The position numbers and the translations under genes are program-made. From NCBI RefSeq assembly GCF_004784465.1, contig NZ_SRRU01000005.1:248001-312000 (forward strand): a stretch of 64,000 bases of DNA, given 5' to 3'. This DNA is from Streptomyces griseoluteus (GTDB lineage Bacteria; Actinomycetota; Actinomycetes; Streptomycetales; Streptomycetaceae). The notes beneath the pieces are model-generated. The model was not told the origin of the DNA. It saw only the letters and a program-made list of their open reading frames with translations, and searched no databases. Positions 1 to 8,661 of this stretch are shown piece after piece. How positions within the stretch are numbered: position 1 is the stretch's first letter; every line of letters starts with the position of its first letter.

Positions 1-357
1 GCGCTCGTCCGGGCCCCAGTCCCGCTGGGTGGCCGCCCAGCGCAGGTACGCCCGGTGCAGGTCGGTCGGCGGGTGCCAGGCGCCGGTGTCGCGGCGGACC
101 TGGGCGCGGATCAGGCCGTCCACGGTGAAGAGGGTGAGCTGGGTGTGGTGCGAGACGGTGCCGCGTCTGCCCTGGCCGGGCGCGAGGTCGGTCAGCCCCT
201 CGGGGCCGTGCGCGGTACGGATCGCGTCCAGGTCCAACGAGTCGACCGGTGCGCCGAGGGCGTCACCGATCGCGGCGCCCAGCAGAGTGCCCCGTACGCG
301 GCCCCGGAAGTCCTGCTGTTCCGCACGGCCCCAGACGGCGCCGCTCGTCGCACCCAC
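1..357 (-). CDS. ADP-ribosylglycohydrolase-like protein (3' end outside window)
   Basis: Only the N-terminal 119 codons are inside the window. The GTG start at 357 follows a good GAGGAGG ribosome site. Near the N-terminus is the block LLGAAIGDALGAP, which with the following TQLTLFT block is characteristic of the ADP-ribosylglycohydrolase (DraG/ARH) family, enzymes that remove ADP-ribose from proteins. In most members the second block begins with an Asp-Asp pair that binds magnesium. Here it reads SHHTQLTLF (codons at 139-153), so two metal ligands appear replaced by histidines. The protein may be a divergent or inactive relative. It diverges in sense from nothing upstream that can be seen, and lies just beyond the HATPase gene on the same strand. 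The family call is good; the activity is uncertain. Confidence 0.75.
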   Translation of the reverse strand, partial: MGATSGAVWGRAEQQDFRGRVRGTLLGAAIGDALGAPVDSLDLDAIRTAHGPEGLTDLAPGQGRRGTVSHHTQLTLFTVDGLIRAQVRRDTGAWHPPTDLHRAYLRWAATQRDWGPDER

Positions 358-394
358 CCAGACCTCCTCGCGCCACCGTCCGCCCGCACGCCGG

Positions 395-862
395 TCAGCA
401 CTGTAATGGACCCGGAACGGTCCGATCGGCGCCCCGATCGGTCTCCGCCGAACCCATACCGGCCAGGAACGGACGCTTCAGCTCCGCCCACACGGTCTTG
501 GCCCCCGCGGGTGCCTCGACCACGCCCCACTGGTGCGCGTACGCGGCGACGATGCGCAATCCCCGGCCTCCCTCGGCCAGTTCGGCCGACTCCTCCGGCG
601 GCCTCGGGCTCCGCTCACCCCGCGCATCGGTCACCTCGACACGGAGCGTGCCGTCGTCCCTCCGCAGCAGCTCCAACCGGAAGTCCCGCCCGCCGACCCG
701 GCCGTGCAGCACCGCGTTGGCCGCCAGCTCGGCCACGACCTGCGTCGCCTCCTCGAACGGCATGCCCCACTCGTCCAGTTGCCGCTCCGCGAGAAGCCGG
801 GCGAGCCGGGCACCTCTCCGCGTCGCGGACAACTGGATACGCAGCCGTGATTTCTCGTTCAT
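395..862 (-). CDS. HATPase-fold ATP-binding regulator (RsbW/SpoIIAB-like)
   Basis: A 155-residue single-domain GHKL ATPase. The N-box region reads VVAELAANAVLHG, and the G-box reads GGRGLRIVAAYAHQWG. This is the size and layout of the many Streptomyces anti-sigma-like ATP-binding proteins, of which RsbW and SpoIIAB are the studied models: they bind a sigma factor or other partner and can phosphorylate a STAS antagonist. No separate histidine-kinase input domain is present. It is transcribed divergently from an XRE-HTH/DUF397 set, an arrangement very common in Streptomyces, which suggests the three proteins form one small regulatory unit. The partner cannot be named from sequence. The start at 862 has no strong ribosome site. 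Confidence 0.8.
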   Translation of the reverse strand: MNEKSRLRIQLSATRRGARLARLLAERQLDEWGMPFEEATQVVAELAANAVLHGRVGGRDFRLELLRRDDGTLRVEVTDARGERSPRPPEESAELAEGGRGLRIVAAYAHQWGVVEAPAGAKTVWAELKRPFLAGMGSAETDRGADRTVPGPLQC

Positions 863-919
863 GTCACCCAGAGTGGCCGCCTGTCCCTACGCTGAACAGT
901 CACGACCACGGTACGCAGG

Positions 920-1789
920 GTGACTGTACGGGTGGGCGAGACAGCGGTACGGCTGGTACGAGCGAGAGGGGCGCCGGTGGAGGACGAGGAGGCCGAGGCC
1001 GTACTCCGGGCGGTGGGCCGCCAGATCAAGGCGTGGCGGGAAGCGGCGGGTATGACCCAGGTGGAGCTGGGCTCCGCCATCGGGTACGGCGAGGAAATGG
1101 TGTCCTCCGTGGAACGGGGTCGCCGCGTCCCCAAGCCGGACTTCCTGGACCGCACGGACGAGGTCGTGGGCGCGGGCGGCAAGGTGTCCGCGATGCAGGC
1201 GGACGTGGAGCGGGCGCGGTATCCGAAGAAGGTCCGGGACCTCGCCAACTTGGAGAGGGACACGACGGAACTGGGTGCCTACGCCGCCCTCCACGTGCAT
1301 GGGCTGCTCCAAACACCCGAGTATGCGTACGCGTTGTACGCCATGCGGCGCCCCTCCTACACGGAAGAAGAGATCGAGCGACTCGTGGCCGCGCGGATGG
1401 CACGCAAGTCCCTCTTCGACCGCATCCCGTTCACTCAGATCACTTTCGTACAAGAAGAGGCGACGCTTCTGCGGCCGATCGGCGGCAAACTGGTCCTTCG
1501 GAAGCAACTCGAACACCTCGTTGAGATGAGCAAGTTGCGGCACGTGGAGATCCAGGTGATGCCCACTGCGTGCGAGGAGCACGCGGGAATGATGGGCTCG
1601 ATCCAAGTGCTGAAACTCCGGAACGGCAAGACACTTGCGCACACCGAGGGGCAGTTGTACAGCCGCGTGATCAGCGACCCGAGGGAAGCTCAGGTGATGG
1701 AGATGCGCTATGGAATGATCCGGACGCAAGCGCTCACACCCCCAGCCTCGATGGCCCTCATCAAGGAAGTGCTGAAATGCGAGACATGA
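920..1789 (+). CDS. XRE-family HTH regulator with DUF5753 (Scr1-like)
   Basis: A DNA-binding regulator. Residues about 30-85 form a Cro/C1-type helix-turn-helix (AWREAAGMTQVELGSAIGYG). The rest is the alpha-helical DUF5753 region typical of actinobacterial Scr1-type regulators, ending in TEGQLYSRVISDPREAQ. The protein is 289 residues from the ATG-like start at 920. A GTG at 977 preceded by a GAGAGGGG stretch would remove 19 residues that precede the conserved part and is an equally plausible start. The following DUF397 gene begins inside its last codons, so the two are translationally coupled. Members of this pair often behave like regulator plus small partner. The target is unknown. Confidence 0.85.
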   Translation: MTVRVGETAVRLVRARGAPVEDEEAEAVLRAVGRQIKAWREAAGMTQVELGSAIGYGEEMVSSVERGRRVPKPDFLDRTDEVVGAGGKVSAMQADVERARYPKKVRDLANLERDTTELGAYAALHVHGLLQTPEYAYALYAMRRPSYTEEEIERLVAARMARKSLFDRIPFTQITFVQEEATLLRPIGGKLVLRKQLEHLVEMSKLRHVEIQVMPTACEEHAGMMGSIQVLKLRNGKTLAHTEGQLYSRVISDPREAQVMEMRYGMIRTQALTPPASMALIKEVLKCET

Positions 1790-1965
1790 CCGGCCTGGAG
1801 TGGTTCAAGAGCAGCTACAGCGGCAACGACGGCCCTGAATGCGTCGAAGTCGCCCTCACCCCCGACCACATCCACATCCGCGACTCCAAGACCCAGAACG
1901 GCCCTCAACTCGCCGTCCCGGCCGCCACCTGGACGGACTTCATCCGCGCACTCTGCGGAGCATGA
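1777..1965 (+). CDS. DUF397 small protein
   Basis: A 62-residue DUF397 protein, recognisable by WFKSSYSGNDGPECVEVA near the N-terminus and HIHIRDSK in the middle. Two starts compete: ATG 1777, with AAGGAAG eight bases upstream, and ATG 1786, which overlaps the TGA of the upstream HTH gene. Both give a protein of family length. DUF397 proteins are small partners of Scr1-type HTH regulators in Streptomyces; their molecular activity is not settled. It is followed after one base by a second DUF397 gene with near-identical segments, so the pair arose by duplication. Confidence 0.85.
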   Translation: MRDMTGLEWFKSSYSGNDGPECVEVALTPDHIHIRDSKTQNGPQLAVPAATWTDFIRALCGA

Positions 1966-1966
1966 C

Positions 1967-2209
1967 ATGACCGCCTTGGCGTGGTTCAAGAGCAGCTACA
2001 GCAGCAACGACGGGCCGGACTGCGTCGAGGTCGCCATGGCGTGGTTCAAGAGCAGTCACAGCGGGGCCAATGAGCCCGACTGCGTCGAAGTCGCCCTGAC
2101 CCCCGACCACATCCACATCCGGGACTCCAAGACCACCGACGGCGACCAACTCACCGTCTCCGCCGACACCTGGACCTCCTTCCTCAGCCACGCGGGGCAC
2201 CTCGTCTGA
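1967..2209 (+). CDS. DUF397 protein with duplicated N-terminal segment
   Basis: An 80-residue DUF397 protein whose first 23 residues are a tandem copy of the next 20: AWFKSSYSSNDGPDCVEVA is followed directly by AWFKSSHSGANEPDCVEVA, then a single normal C-terminal part with HIHIRDSKTTDG. Normal DUF397 proteins are about 60 residues, so one unit is extra. An in-frame ATG at 2036 sits right at the start of the second copy and has GAGG five bases upstream; initiation there would yield a normal 57-residue protein. The duplication is therefore either translated as an odd extended protein or is a relic upstream of the true start. Confidence 0.75.
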   Translation: MTALAWFKSSYSSNDGPDCVEVAMAWFKSSHSGANEPDCVEVALTPDHIHIRDSKTTDGDQLTVSADTWTSFLSHAGHLV

Positions 2210-2250
2210 AAGGCGTTCCCCCTCGGCGTGGGTCGGGAAGAATTCCGGTC

Positions 2251-2778
2251 ATGACCATGACCGATTCTGCGGCCCCCGCCGACTCCGCCCGTGCCGCCCG
2301 CTCGGGGCTGAGCCTCGCCGCCACCGTGCTCACCGGCGTGCTCGCGCTGTACATCGCCCTCGTCGCCCTGGGGAACATCACGGACTTCGGGACGAACCAG
2401 CAGTACGTGCGGCACGTCCTGGCGATGGACACCACGTTCAAGGACGACCACCTGATGTGGCGGGCGATCACCAGCACCGCCCTCCAGGACACCGCCTACG
2501 TGGCGATCATCGCGTGGGAGACGGTGGCGGCAGCCGTACTCGTGTGGGGCACCTGGCTGTGGGCCCGGCGGGACCACGCCCGCGCGCGCCGCTTCTCCAC
2601 GTACGGCCTGCTGATGCTGATCCTGCTCTTCGGGGCCGGCTTCATCGCCATCGGGGGCGAGTGGTTCGCCATGTGGCAGTCCAAGACCTGGAACGGCGTG
2701 GACGCGGCGACCCGCGTCTTCCTGCTCAGCGGAGTCGCCCTGATCATCAACCACCTGCCGGCCCGCGACGAGCGGTAG
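2251..2778 (+). CDS. DUF2165-like small integral membrane protein
   Basis: A 175-residue membrane protein with about four hydrophobic segments: residues ~25-45 (ending in the GNITDFGTN loop), ~88-108, ~122-142 and ~155-168. The order, the aromatic WRAITSTALQD segment and the GGEWFAMWQS loop match the DUF2165 family of predicted small integral membrane proteins. No catalytic motif is apparent and the function is unknown. It stands alone and converges with the transpeptidase-like gene, with only 8 bases between the two stop codons. Confidence 0.75.
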   Translation: MTMTDSAAPADSARAARSGLSLAATVLTGVLALYIALVALGNITDFGTNQQYVRHVLAMDTTFKDDHLMWRAITSTALQDTAYVAIIAWETVAAAVLVWGTWLWARRDHARARRFSTYGLLMLILLFGAGFIAIGGEWFAMWQSKTWNGVDAATRVFLLSGVALIINHLPARDER

Positions 2779-2786
2779 CCGTCCGG

Positions 2787-3350
2787 CTATTCGACGACCG
2801 ACACCTTCGTGCCGTAGTCACCGAAGGACCACAACGCGGCTCCGTCTTCCTTGTGGAGGCGGATGCCGCCGGTCCGGGCGCCGTTCGCCGGGGGCGGGGA
2901 GGAGCCGTCGAGGGCGTTGGAGAAGCCTATGTTCACGCCGGAGACGGCCGTGAAGTACACGATGTGCTCCACCTTCACGCCGTCCGAGCCGACCGTCGCG
3001 GCCGTGCGCGCGGTGATCGAGTACCGCCCCGGTTTCGGGTCCACCGTCCCCGCCCACACCGTGAACGTCCGCGCCGCCTGACCCGTCGCGTCCACCAGCC
3101 ACACCCGGTGCGCCTGGACCGAGTAGACGATCCGCCGCCCCACCCCCGACGCCTCCGGCAGCGCGGGCGGGCCGGAGGGGGTCGGGGCGGTGGACGGGGT
3201 CGCGGAGGCCGAGGCCGTGGGGCGGGCGTGGGCCGCCGGGGCCGTGGGGCGCGGGCCGTGGTCGGCCTGGACGGCGAGGGCGACGACGGCGGCGGTCGCC
3301 GCGACCGTCAGTCCGGAGACCCAGGCCCACGAGGGCAGTCGGGCAGCCAC
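2787..3350 (-). CDS. L,D-transpeptidase-fold protein lacking the catalytic cysteine
   Basis: The 187-residue product starts with a short basic tail and a membrane or signal segment (residues ~10-27), then a Pro/Ala/Ser/Thr-rich linker, then a domain of about 120 residues. That domain follows the YkuD L,D-transpeptidase pattern: a strand-rich beginning (VWLVDATGQ), a PKPGRYSIT turn where family members have TPxGxF, and an end reading GGIRLHKEDGAALW. Active enzymes carry SHGC immediately before IR; here the matching four residues are RTGG (codons about 2865-2876). The nucleophilic cysteine and its histidine are therefore missing, so cross-linking activity is not expected. GTG start with GGAGGAG ten bases upstream. 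An extracytoplasmic wall-associated role is inferred only. Confidence 0.7.
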   Translation of the reverse strand: MAARLPSWAWVSGLTVAATAAVVALAVQADHGPRPTAPAAHARPTASASATPSTAPTPSGPPALPEASGVGRRIVYSVQAHRVWLVDATGQAARTFTVWAGTVDPKPGRYSITARTAATVGSDGVKVEHIVYFTAVSGVNIGFSNALDGSSPPPANGARTGGIRLHKEDGAALWSFGDYGTKVSVVE

Positions 3351-3410
3351 GGGTACGCATCTCCTCCGCTGTGGGACCCCCTTCTCAGATCCGGGGTCGG
3401 ATCATCGTAC

Positions 3411-5996
3411 TCAGTCCACGAGCGGCAGCAGATCCGGCAGGTGCCCGTCCGACGCGCGGGCCGCGGCCCGCCGCTCCTCCGGCACCTCGCCGTACAGCGT
3501 GGTCCTCGGCTTCGCCGGCCGCCCGGCCGCCTCCGCGACCGCCTCCAGGTCCCGCACGGACTTGTAGGAGCCGTACGACGACCCCGCCATCCGGGAGATC
3601 GTCTCCTCCATCAGCGTGCCGCCCAGGTCGTTCGCGCCGGAGCGCAGCATCTCGGCCGCGCCCTCCGTGCCGAGCTTGACCCAGCTCGTCTGGATGTTGG
3701 GAATCCAGGGGTGCAGGAGGAGCCGGGCCATGGCGGTGACCGCGCGGTTGTCCCGCATGGTCGGGCCCGGGCGCGCGATGCCCGCGAGGTAGACCGGCGC
3801 GTTGGTGTGGATGAACGGCAGCGTCACGAACTCCGTGAAACCGCCCGTCCGCTGCTGGATTCCGGCCAGCGTGCGCAGGTGGCCCAGCCAGTGCCGGGGC
3901 TGGTCGACATGGCCGTACATCATCGTGGACGAGGAGCGGATGCCCAGCTCGTGCGCGGTGGTGATGACCTCGGTCCAGGTGGCCGTGGGCAGCTTGCCCT
4001 TGGTCAGCACCCAGCGCACCTCGTCGTCCAGGATCTCCGCCGCCGTGCCCGGTACCGAGTCGAGCCCGGCCTCCCTGGCCGCCGTCAGCCACTCCCGGAT
4101 GGACATCCCGGTACGGGTCGCCCCGTTGACGACCTCCATCGGCGAGAAGGCGTGCACATGCATGCCGGGCACCCGCTTCTTCACCGCCCGCGCGATGTCG
4201 AAGTAGGCGGTGCCGGGCAGGTCCGGGTGGATGCCGCCCTGCATGCAGACCTCCACCGCGCCCACGTCCCATGCCTGCTGGGCACGGTCCGCGACCTGGT
4301 CCAGGGAGAGGGTGTAGGCGTCGGCGTCGGTGCGCCGCTGGGCGAAGGCGCAGAAACGGCAGCCGGTGTAGCAGACGTTGGTGAAGTTGATGTTCCTGGT
4401 GACGATGTACGTGACGTCGTCCCCGACCACCGCCTTGCGCACGTCGTCCGCGATCCGGCACACCGCGTCCAGCGCCGGGCCGTCCGCGTGCAGCAGCGCC
4501 AGCGCCTCCGCGTCGGTCAGCTTCGTCGGGTCGTCGGCGGCCGTGCGCAGGGCCTCGCGGACGTCGGTGTCGATGCGCTCGGGCACCATGCCGGGGGCGG
4601 CGGCCTCGCGCAGCTCGGCCCAGTCGCCGTACACCTCGTCGAAGTCGTCGCGCCGGTCGGAGGTGCGGCCCTCGGTGTCGATGGAGGCGTGCAGGTCGGT
4701 GCGGCCGGTGGCGGTGAAGACCTCCTCCGGCTCCTGCCAGGGCAGGCCCTCGGGGAGTACGCCGGGCCGGGCGAGGCCGGTCTCCGGGTCGGCCAGGGCG
4801 GCGACGTGCGGGCGCAGCCGGGGGTCCAGCCAGGGTTCGCCCCTGCGGACGAACTCGGGGTACACGCACAGCCGTTCCCGCAGCTCGAAGCCGGCCGCGC
4901 GGGACCGCTCGGTCAGCTCCTCGATCTGCGGCCAGGGGCGCTCGGGGTTGACGTGGTCGATGGTGAGCGGCGAGACCCCGCCCCAGTCGTCGATGCCGGC
5001 GCCGATCAGCCGCTCGTACTCGCTGTCGACCAGGTTGGGCGGGGCCTGGAGGCAGGCGGCGGGGCCCATGATGTGCCGGGCGACGGCGACGGTGGCGATC
5101 AGCTCGTCCAGCTCGGCGTCCGGCATCCCGCGCATCGCGGTGTCCGGCTTGGCGCGGAAGTTCTGGATGATCAGCTCCTGGACGCCGTGGTAGGCGCGGG
5201 AGACCTTGCGCAGCGCGAACAGCGACTCCGCGCGCTCCTCGTAGGTCTCCCCGATGCCGATCAGCAGCCCGGAGGTGAAGGGCACGGAGGAGCGGCCGGC
5301 GTCCTCCAGCACCCGCAGCCGTACGGCGGGTTCCTTGTCCGGGGAGCCGTGGTGCGGGCCGCCGGGCTCGGACCAGAGGCGCTCGGCGGTGGTCTCCAGC
5401 ATCATGCCCATGCTCGGCGCGACCGGCTTGAGCCGCTGGAAGTCGGTCCAGCTCATGACACCGGGGTTGAGGTGGGGCAGCAGGCCGGTCTCCTCCAGGA
5501 TGCGGATGGAGATGGCGCGGACGTAGGCGATCGTGTCGTCGTAGCCGTGCGCGTCGAGCCACTCGCGCGCCTCGGGCCAGCGGTCCTCGGGCTTGTCGCC
5601 GAGGGTGATGAGCGCTTCCTTGCAGCCGAGCGCGGCACCCTTGCGGGCGATGTCCAGCACCTCGTCCGGCGACATGAACATCCCGTGGCCGGCGCGGCGC
5701 AGCTTGCCGGGGACGGTGACGAAGGTGCAGTAGTGGCACTTGTCGCGGCACAGCCGGGTCAGCGGAATGAAGACGCTTTTCGAGTACGTGATGACTCCGG
5801 GCCGCCCCGCCGCGTCGAGTCCCGCGTCCCGTACCCGTGCGGCGGCGGCGGTGAGGTCCCCGAGGGCCTCGCCGCGGGCCTGGAGCAGCACCGCCGCCTC
5901 GGAGACGTCGAGGGCGACGCCGTCACGGGCACGTTTGAGGGCGCGACGCATGGAGTTCTCGGTGGGGCCGGTTCCGGGGGTCGCGGAAGTCGTCAT
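3411..5996 (-). CDS. fbiC: FbiC, bifunctional F0 synthase (CofG-CofH fusion)
   Basis: An 861-residue protein with two radical-SAM halves. The first (CofG-like) has the CxxxCxxC cluster motif CRDKCHYC at residues 83-90; the second (CofH-like) has CYTGCRFC at 542-549. The fused order and length match actinobacterial FbiC, which joins a tyrosine-derived radical product to 5-amino-6-ribitylaminouracil to make F0, the deazaflavin core of coenzyme F420. In archaea the two activities are separate proteins. The start is placed at ATG 5996 (MTTSATPG); the frame is open further upstream but that stretch is in the divergent regulatory region and is not conserved-looking. Other F420 genes are not in the window. 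Function is cytosolic and confidently assigned. Confidence 0.96.
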   Translation of the reverse strand: MTTSATPGTGPTENSMRRALKRARDGVALDVSEAAVLLQARGEALGDLTAAAARVRDAGLDAAGRPGVITYSKSVFIPLTRLCRDKCHYCTFVTVPGKLRRAGHGMFMSPDEVLDIARKGAALGCKEALITLGDKPEDRWPEAREWLDAHGYDDTIAYVRAISIRILEETGLLPHLNPGVMSWTDFQRLKPVAPSMGMMLETTAERLWSEPGGPHHGSPDKEPAVRLRVLEDAGRSSVPFTSGLLIGIGETYEERAESLFALRKVSRAYHGVQELIIQNFRAKPDTAMRGMPDAELDELIATVAVARHIMGPAACLQAPPNLVDSEYERLIGAGIDDWGGVSPLTIDHVNPERPWPQIEELTERSRAAGFELRERLCVYPEFVRRGEPWLDPRLRPHVAALADPETGLARPGVLPEGLPWQEPEEVFTATGRTDLHASIDTEGRTSDRRDDFDEVYGDWAELREAAAPGMVPERIDTDVREALRTAADDPTKLTDAEALALLHADGPALDAVCRIADDVRKAVVGDDVTYIVTRNINFTNVCYTGCRFCAFAQRRTDADAYTLSLDQVADRAQQAWDVGAVEVCMQGGIHPDLPGTAYFDIARAVKKRVPGMHVHAFSPMEVVNGATRTGMSIREWLTAAREAGLDSVPGTAAEILDDEVRWVLTKGKLPTATWTEVITTAHELGIRSSSTMMYGHVDQPRHWLGHLRTLAGIQQRTGGFTEFVTLPFIHTNAPVYLAGIARPGPTMRDNRAVTAMARLLLHPWIPNIQTSWVKLGTEGAAEMLRSGANDLGGTLMEETISRMAGSSYGSYKSVRDLEAVAEAAGRPAKPRTTLYGEVPEERRAAARASDGHLPDLLPLVD

Positions 5997-6065
5997 TCCC
6001 TGAGCATACGTTCGGCGTGATCCACAACTACGGGTGCTTTTCGGGCGGGGCGGGCGGCACCCCTG

Positions 6066-6147
6066 CGGCACCATGCATGGCACCACGTGACACCACTCGG
6101 TGCCATGTGGTGCCAATAGGGGTTGCCATGGCGCCACAATGGTGCCA
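6066..6147. promoter_or_regulatory. Array of eight TGGYRCCA-type boxes (putative operator)
   Basis: In the divergent gap between fbiC and the next gene, the 8-base element TGGCACCA or its complement TGGTGCCA, exact or with one or two changes, begins at 6066, 6078, 6088, 6098, 6108, 6121, 6129 and 6140. Several steps are 10 bases, close to one DNA turn. The first copies read TGGCACCA and the later ones TGGTGCCA. The array ends 10 bases before the ATG at 6158. Such phased short boxes are what ribbon-helix-helix proteins bind, and the adjacent gene encodes one, so autoregulation is the natural inference. Confidence 0.6.
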
Positions 6148-6157
6148 AGCTAACGCC

Positions 6158-6661
6158 ATGGACCTCACCCCGTATGTCGACACTCTCCGCCGGGAACTCG
6201 CGGTGGCCGCCGAGGCCGGCGGCGAGGAGGCGCGCGAGCTGGCCGAGCGGCTCACCGCTCCGCTGGAGTCGGCGACCCGCCTGACCATGCTCCATGTGCT
6301 CTCCGCCGCGATGGACGAGATCACCCGCGAGCTGGCCCCCGGCTCGGTCGACGTACGGCTGCGCGGTCTGGACCCCGAGTTCGTCGTCACCACACCCCCG
6401 GCCGAGTCCGCTCCCGTGGAAGCGGCCCAAGTCGCGCCCCAGCCGGTCCCCGAGGCCGACGAGGGCGGCACCGCCCGCGTCAACCTCCGGCTCCCGGCGC
6501 ACCTCAAGGCGCGCGCCGAGGAGGCGGCGGGCCGCGAGGGCCTGTCGGTCAACGCCTGGCTGGTGCGCGCCGTCTCGGCGGCGGTCGACGGCACCAGCCG
6601 GCCGCGCCCGGCGGAGAAGACCCGCACGATCGGCCAGAGCTTCACGGGCTGGGTGCGCTAG
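6158..6661 (+). CDS. Ribbon-helix-helix (HicB/Arc-like) regulator
   Basis: A 167-residue protein. Residues ~1-75 are an alpha-helical, acidic region; then a Pro/Ala/Glu linker; then residues ~108-150 form a ribbon-helix-helix-like unit (RVNLRLPAHLKARAEEAAGREG followed by SVNAWLVRAV, cited here as two blocks). This C-terminal block resembles HicB-type antitoxins and Arc-like repressors, but no HicA toxin gene is next to it, so it is more likely a plain transcription regulator. It sits directly upstream of the DUF4097 and DrrAB-type genes and downstream of a striking box array, which suggests it controls itself and possibly that set. The start at ATG 6158 agrees with the first conserved helix. 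Confidence 0.65.
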   Translation: MDLTPYVDTLRRELAVAAEAGGEEARELAERLTAPLESATRLTMLHVLSAAMDEITRELAPGSVDVRLRGLDPEFVVTTPPAESAPVEAAQVAPQPVPEADEGGTARVNLRLPAHLKARAEEAAGREGLSVNAWLVRAVSAAVDGTSRPRPAEKTRTIGQSFTGWVR

Positions 6662-6750
6662 CCACACCCGCGCCACCGCTCCACTTCTCACCCACCTTCA
6701 CGTCCCCCACCTGCGGGGACGACCTGACGAGCCAAGAGGACGGGACAGCC

Positions 6751-7593
6751 ATGCCTTCTTTCGACACCCCTCAGCCCATCGCCGTCACCGCGCACATCGG
6801 CGCCGGTTCCCTCCGGCTCGCGGCCGGCGACCGCCCGGACACCGTGGTCGAGGTCGCGCCCCGTGACCCTGAGCGGGACAAGGACGTGCGGGCCGCTGAG
6901 CAGACCGAGGTCGGTTTCGCCGCCGGCGCCCTGACCGTCCGGACCCGCGAGCGGCTGCTCATCGGCCCCTCCGGTCTGGTCGACGTCACCGTCCACCTGC
7001 CCGCGGGCTCCTCCGCCGAGGTCACCGGCTCCTGGACCCAGGTGCTCGGCGAGGGCCGGCTGGGCGAGGTCCGGGTGAAGACCTCCACCGGCGACGTACG
7101 CCTCGACGCCACCGGCCCGCTGAAGCTGACCGTGGCCCACGGCTCGGTCACCGTGGACCGGGTCGACGGCGCCGCCGAGATCACCAGCAGCAGCGGCACC
7201 ATCCGCGTCGGCACCATCGACGGCCCCGCCGTCCTGAAGAACACCAACGGCGCCACGGTCCTCGCGGCCGTCACCGGGGATCTCCGCGTCAGCGGAGCCA
7301 ACGGCGGCATCGACATCGGCCGCACCGAGGCGTCCGTCACCGGCACCACGAGCAACGGCCCCCTGCGCGTCGCCGAAGTGGCGCGGGGCGAGGTCCAGTT
7401 GGAGACCGCGCACGGCTCCATCGAGATCGGCGTCCGCGAGGGCACCGCCGCCTGGCTCGACGTCAGCTCCGCCCACGGACAGGTGCGCAACGCGCTCACC
7501 TCCGCCGGGGCGCCGGAGCACACCGAGGACACGGTCAAGATCCACGCCCGCACCAACTGGGGCAACATCGACATCCTGCGCGCCCACGCCTGA
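6751..7593 (+). CDS. DUF4097 beta-repeat (putative adhesin-like) protein
   Basis: A 280-residue protein made of short repeated beta strands with the pattern G-D-V/I-x-V (examples: STGDVRLDATGPLKLTVAHG and SNGPLRVAEVARGEVQLE). This is the DUF4097/DUF4098 repeat fold, predicted to form a beta-helix. No signal peptide or membrane segment is visible, so despite the adhesin label it is probably cytoplasmic. Start ATG 6751 with an AGAGGACGGGA ribosome site. It is 42 bases upstream of the ABC ATPase gene on the same strand, the usual companion arrangement in Streptomyces, so co-transcription with the transporter is likely. Its function is unknown. Confidence 0.8.
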   Translation: MPSFDTPQPIAVTAHIGAGSLRLAAGDRPDTVVEVAPRDPERDKDVRAAEQTEVGFAAGALTVRTRERLLIGPSGLVDVTVHLPAGSSAEVTGSWTQVLGEGRLGEVRVKTSTGDVRLDATGPLKLTVAHGSVTVDRVDGAAEITSSSGTIRVGTIDGPAVLKNTNGATVLAAVTGDLRVSGANGGIDIGRTEASVTGTTSNGPLRVAEVARGEVQLETAHGSIEIGVREGTAAWLDVSSAHGQVRNALTSAGAPEHTEDTVKIHARTNWGNIDILRAHA

Positions 7594-7635
7594 GCACCGC
7601 CTCCCTCTTCCCACTCCAGCCCTCAGGAGGGCCCC

Positions 7636-8661
7636 ATGCCTTCGCCTGTCATGCCCACGCCCAGAAAGCCCGCCGCCGGAACCCCCGCCGTCTCCGTCAC
7701 CGGCCTGCGCAAGTCGTACGGCGACAAGACCGTGCTGGACGGCATCGACCTGCGCATCCCCGCCGGGACCGTGTTCGCCCTGCTCGGGCCGAACGGCGCC
7801 GGGAAGACCACCACCGTCCAGATCCTCTCCACCCTCGTCGCCCCCGACGGCGGCGAGGCCCGGATCGCGGGCCACGACATCACCACCGCACCGGACGGCG
7901 TGCGTTCCGCGATCGGTGTCACCGGCCAGTTCGCCGCGCTGGACGATCTGCTCACCGCCGAGGAGAACCTCCTCCTCATGGCCGACCTGCTCCGCCTCGG
8001 CAAGCGCGAAGGCCGGTCCCGGACCAGGGAGTTGCTGGAGCGGTTCGACATCGCGGACGTGGCGGGCAAACGGGCCGCGACCTTCTCCGGCGGCATGCGG
8101 CGCAGGCTCGACCTCGCCATGACCCTGGTCGGCGATCCGCAGGTGATCTTCCTGGACGAGCCGACGACCGGGCTCGACCCGCGCAGCCGCCGCACCATGT
8201 GGGACACCGTCCGCACGCTGGTCGCGGGCGGCACCACGGTCTTCCTCACCACCCAGTACCTGGAGGAGGCCGACCAGCTGGCCGACCGGATCGCCGTCCT
8301 CGACGGCGGCCGGATCGTCGCCGAGGGCACCGCCGACGAGCTGAAGGCCCGTATCCCCGGCGCCCACGTGCGGCTGCGGTTCACCGGACCCGACGAGTAC
8401 GAGCGCGCGGCGGCGGCCTTCCCCGGCGCCGCGCGGGACGACGAGAACCTCGCCCTCCGGGTGGCCGGCGACGGCGGTCTGGACGCCCTGCGCGCCCTGC
8501 TGGACCGGCTCGACGCGGCCGGGGTGCGGGCGGCCGGGTTCTCCGTGCACACCCCCGACCTGGACGACGTGTTCCTCGCGCTCACCGGCCAGGGCACCAC
8601 CGGCACCCCGCTCCACATCGACACCGACACCGACGTGACCGTCAAGGAGACCCAGCGATGA
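7636..8661 (+). CDS. ABC transporter ATP-binding protein, DrrA type
   Basis: A 341-residue ATPase. Walker A is GPNGAGKTTT (residue ~53), the signature is FSGGMRRRLDLA (~150), Walker B is VIFLDEPTTGLD (~170), and the switch histidine motif has become TTQYLEEADQ. The C-terminal extension of about 100 residues ending in DLDDVFLALTGQ is characteristic of the daunorubicin-resistance (DrrA) subfamily of drug and lipid exporters. AGGAGGG lies just before ATG 7636. The permease gene overlaps its stop by four bases. The substrate cannot be predicted; no biosynthetic genes are nearby that would suggest self-resistance. Confidence 0.93.
   Translation: MPSPVMPTPRKPAAGTPAVSVTGLRKSYGDKTVLDGIDLRIPAGTVFALLGPNGAGKTTTVQILSTLVAPDGGEARIAGHDITTAPDGVRSAIGVTGQFAALDDLLTAEENLLLMADLLRLGKREGRSRTRELLERFDIADVAGKRAATFSGGMRRRLDLAMTLVGDPQVIFLDEPTTGLDPRSRRTMWDTVRTLVAGGTTVFLTTQYLEEADQLADRIAVLDGGRIVAEGTADELKARIPGAHVRLRFTGPDEYERAAAAFPGAARDDENLALRVAGDGGLDALRALLDRLDAAGVRAAGFSVHTPDLDDVFLALTGQGTTGTPLHIDTDTDVTVKETQR

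Noticed and set aside
2457..6020. 1187-codon + strand frame opposite fbiC
   Set aside because: It is the mirror of the strongly coded fbiC frame on the minus strand and lacks any recognisable domain.
6158..6661. Toxin-antitoxin module (HicAB)
   Set aside because: Only a HicB/RHH-like protein is present; no HicA-type double-stranded RNA-binding toxin gene adjoins it.
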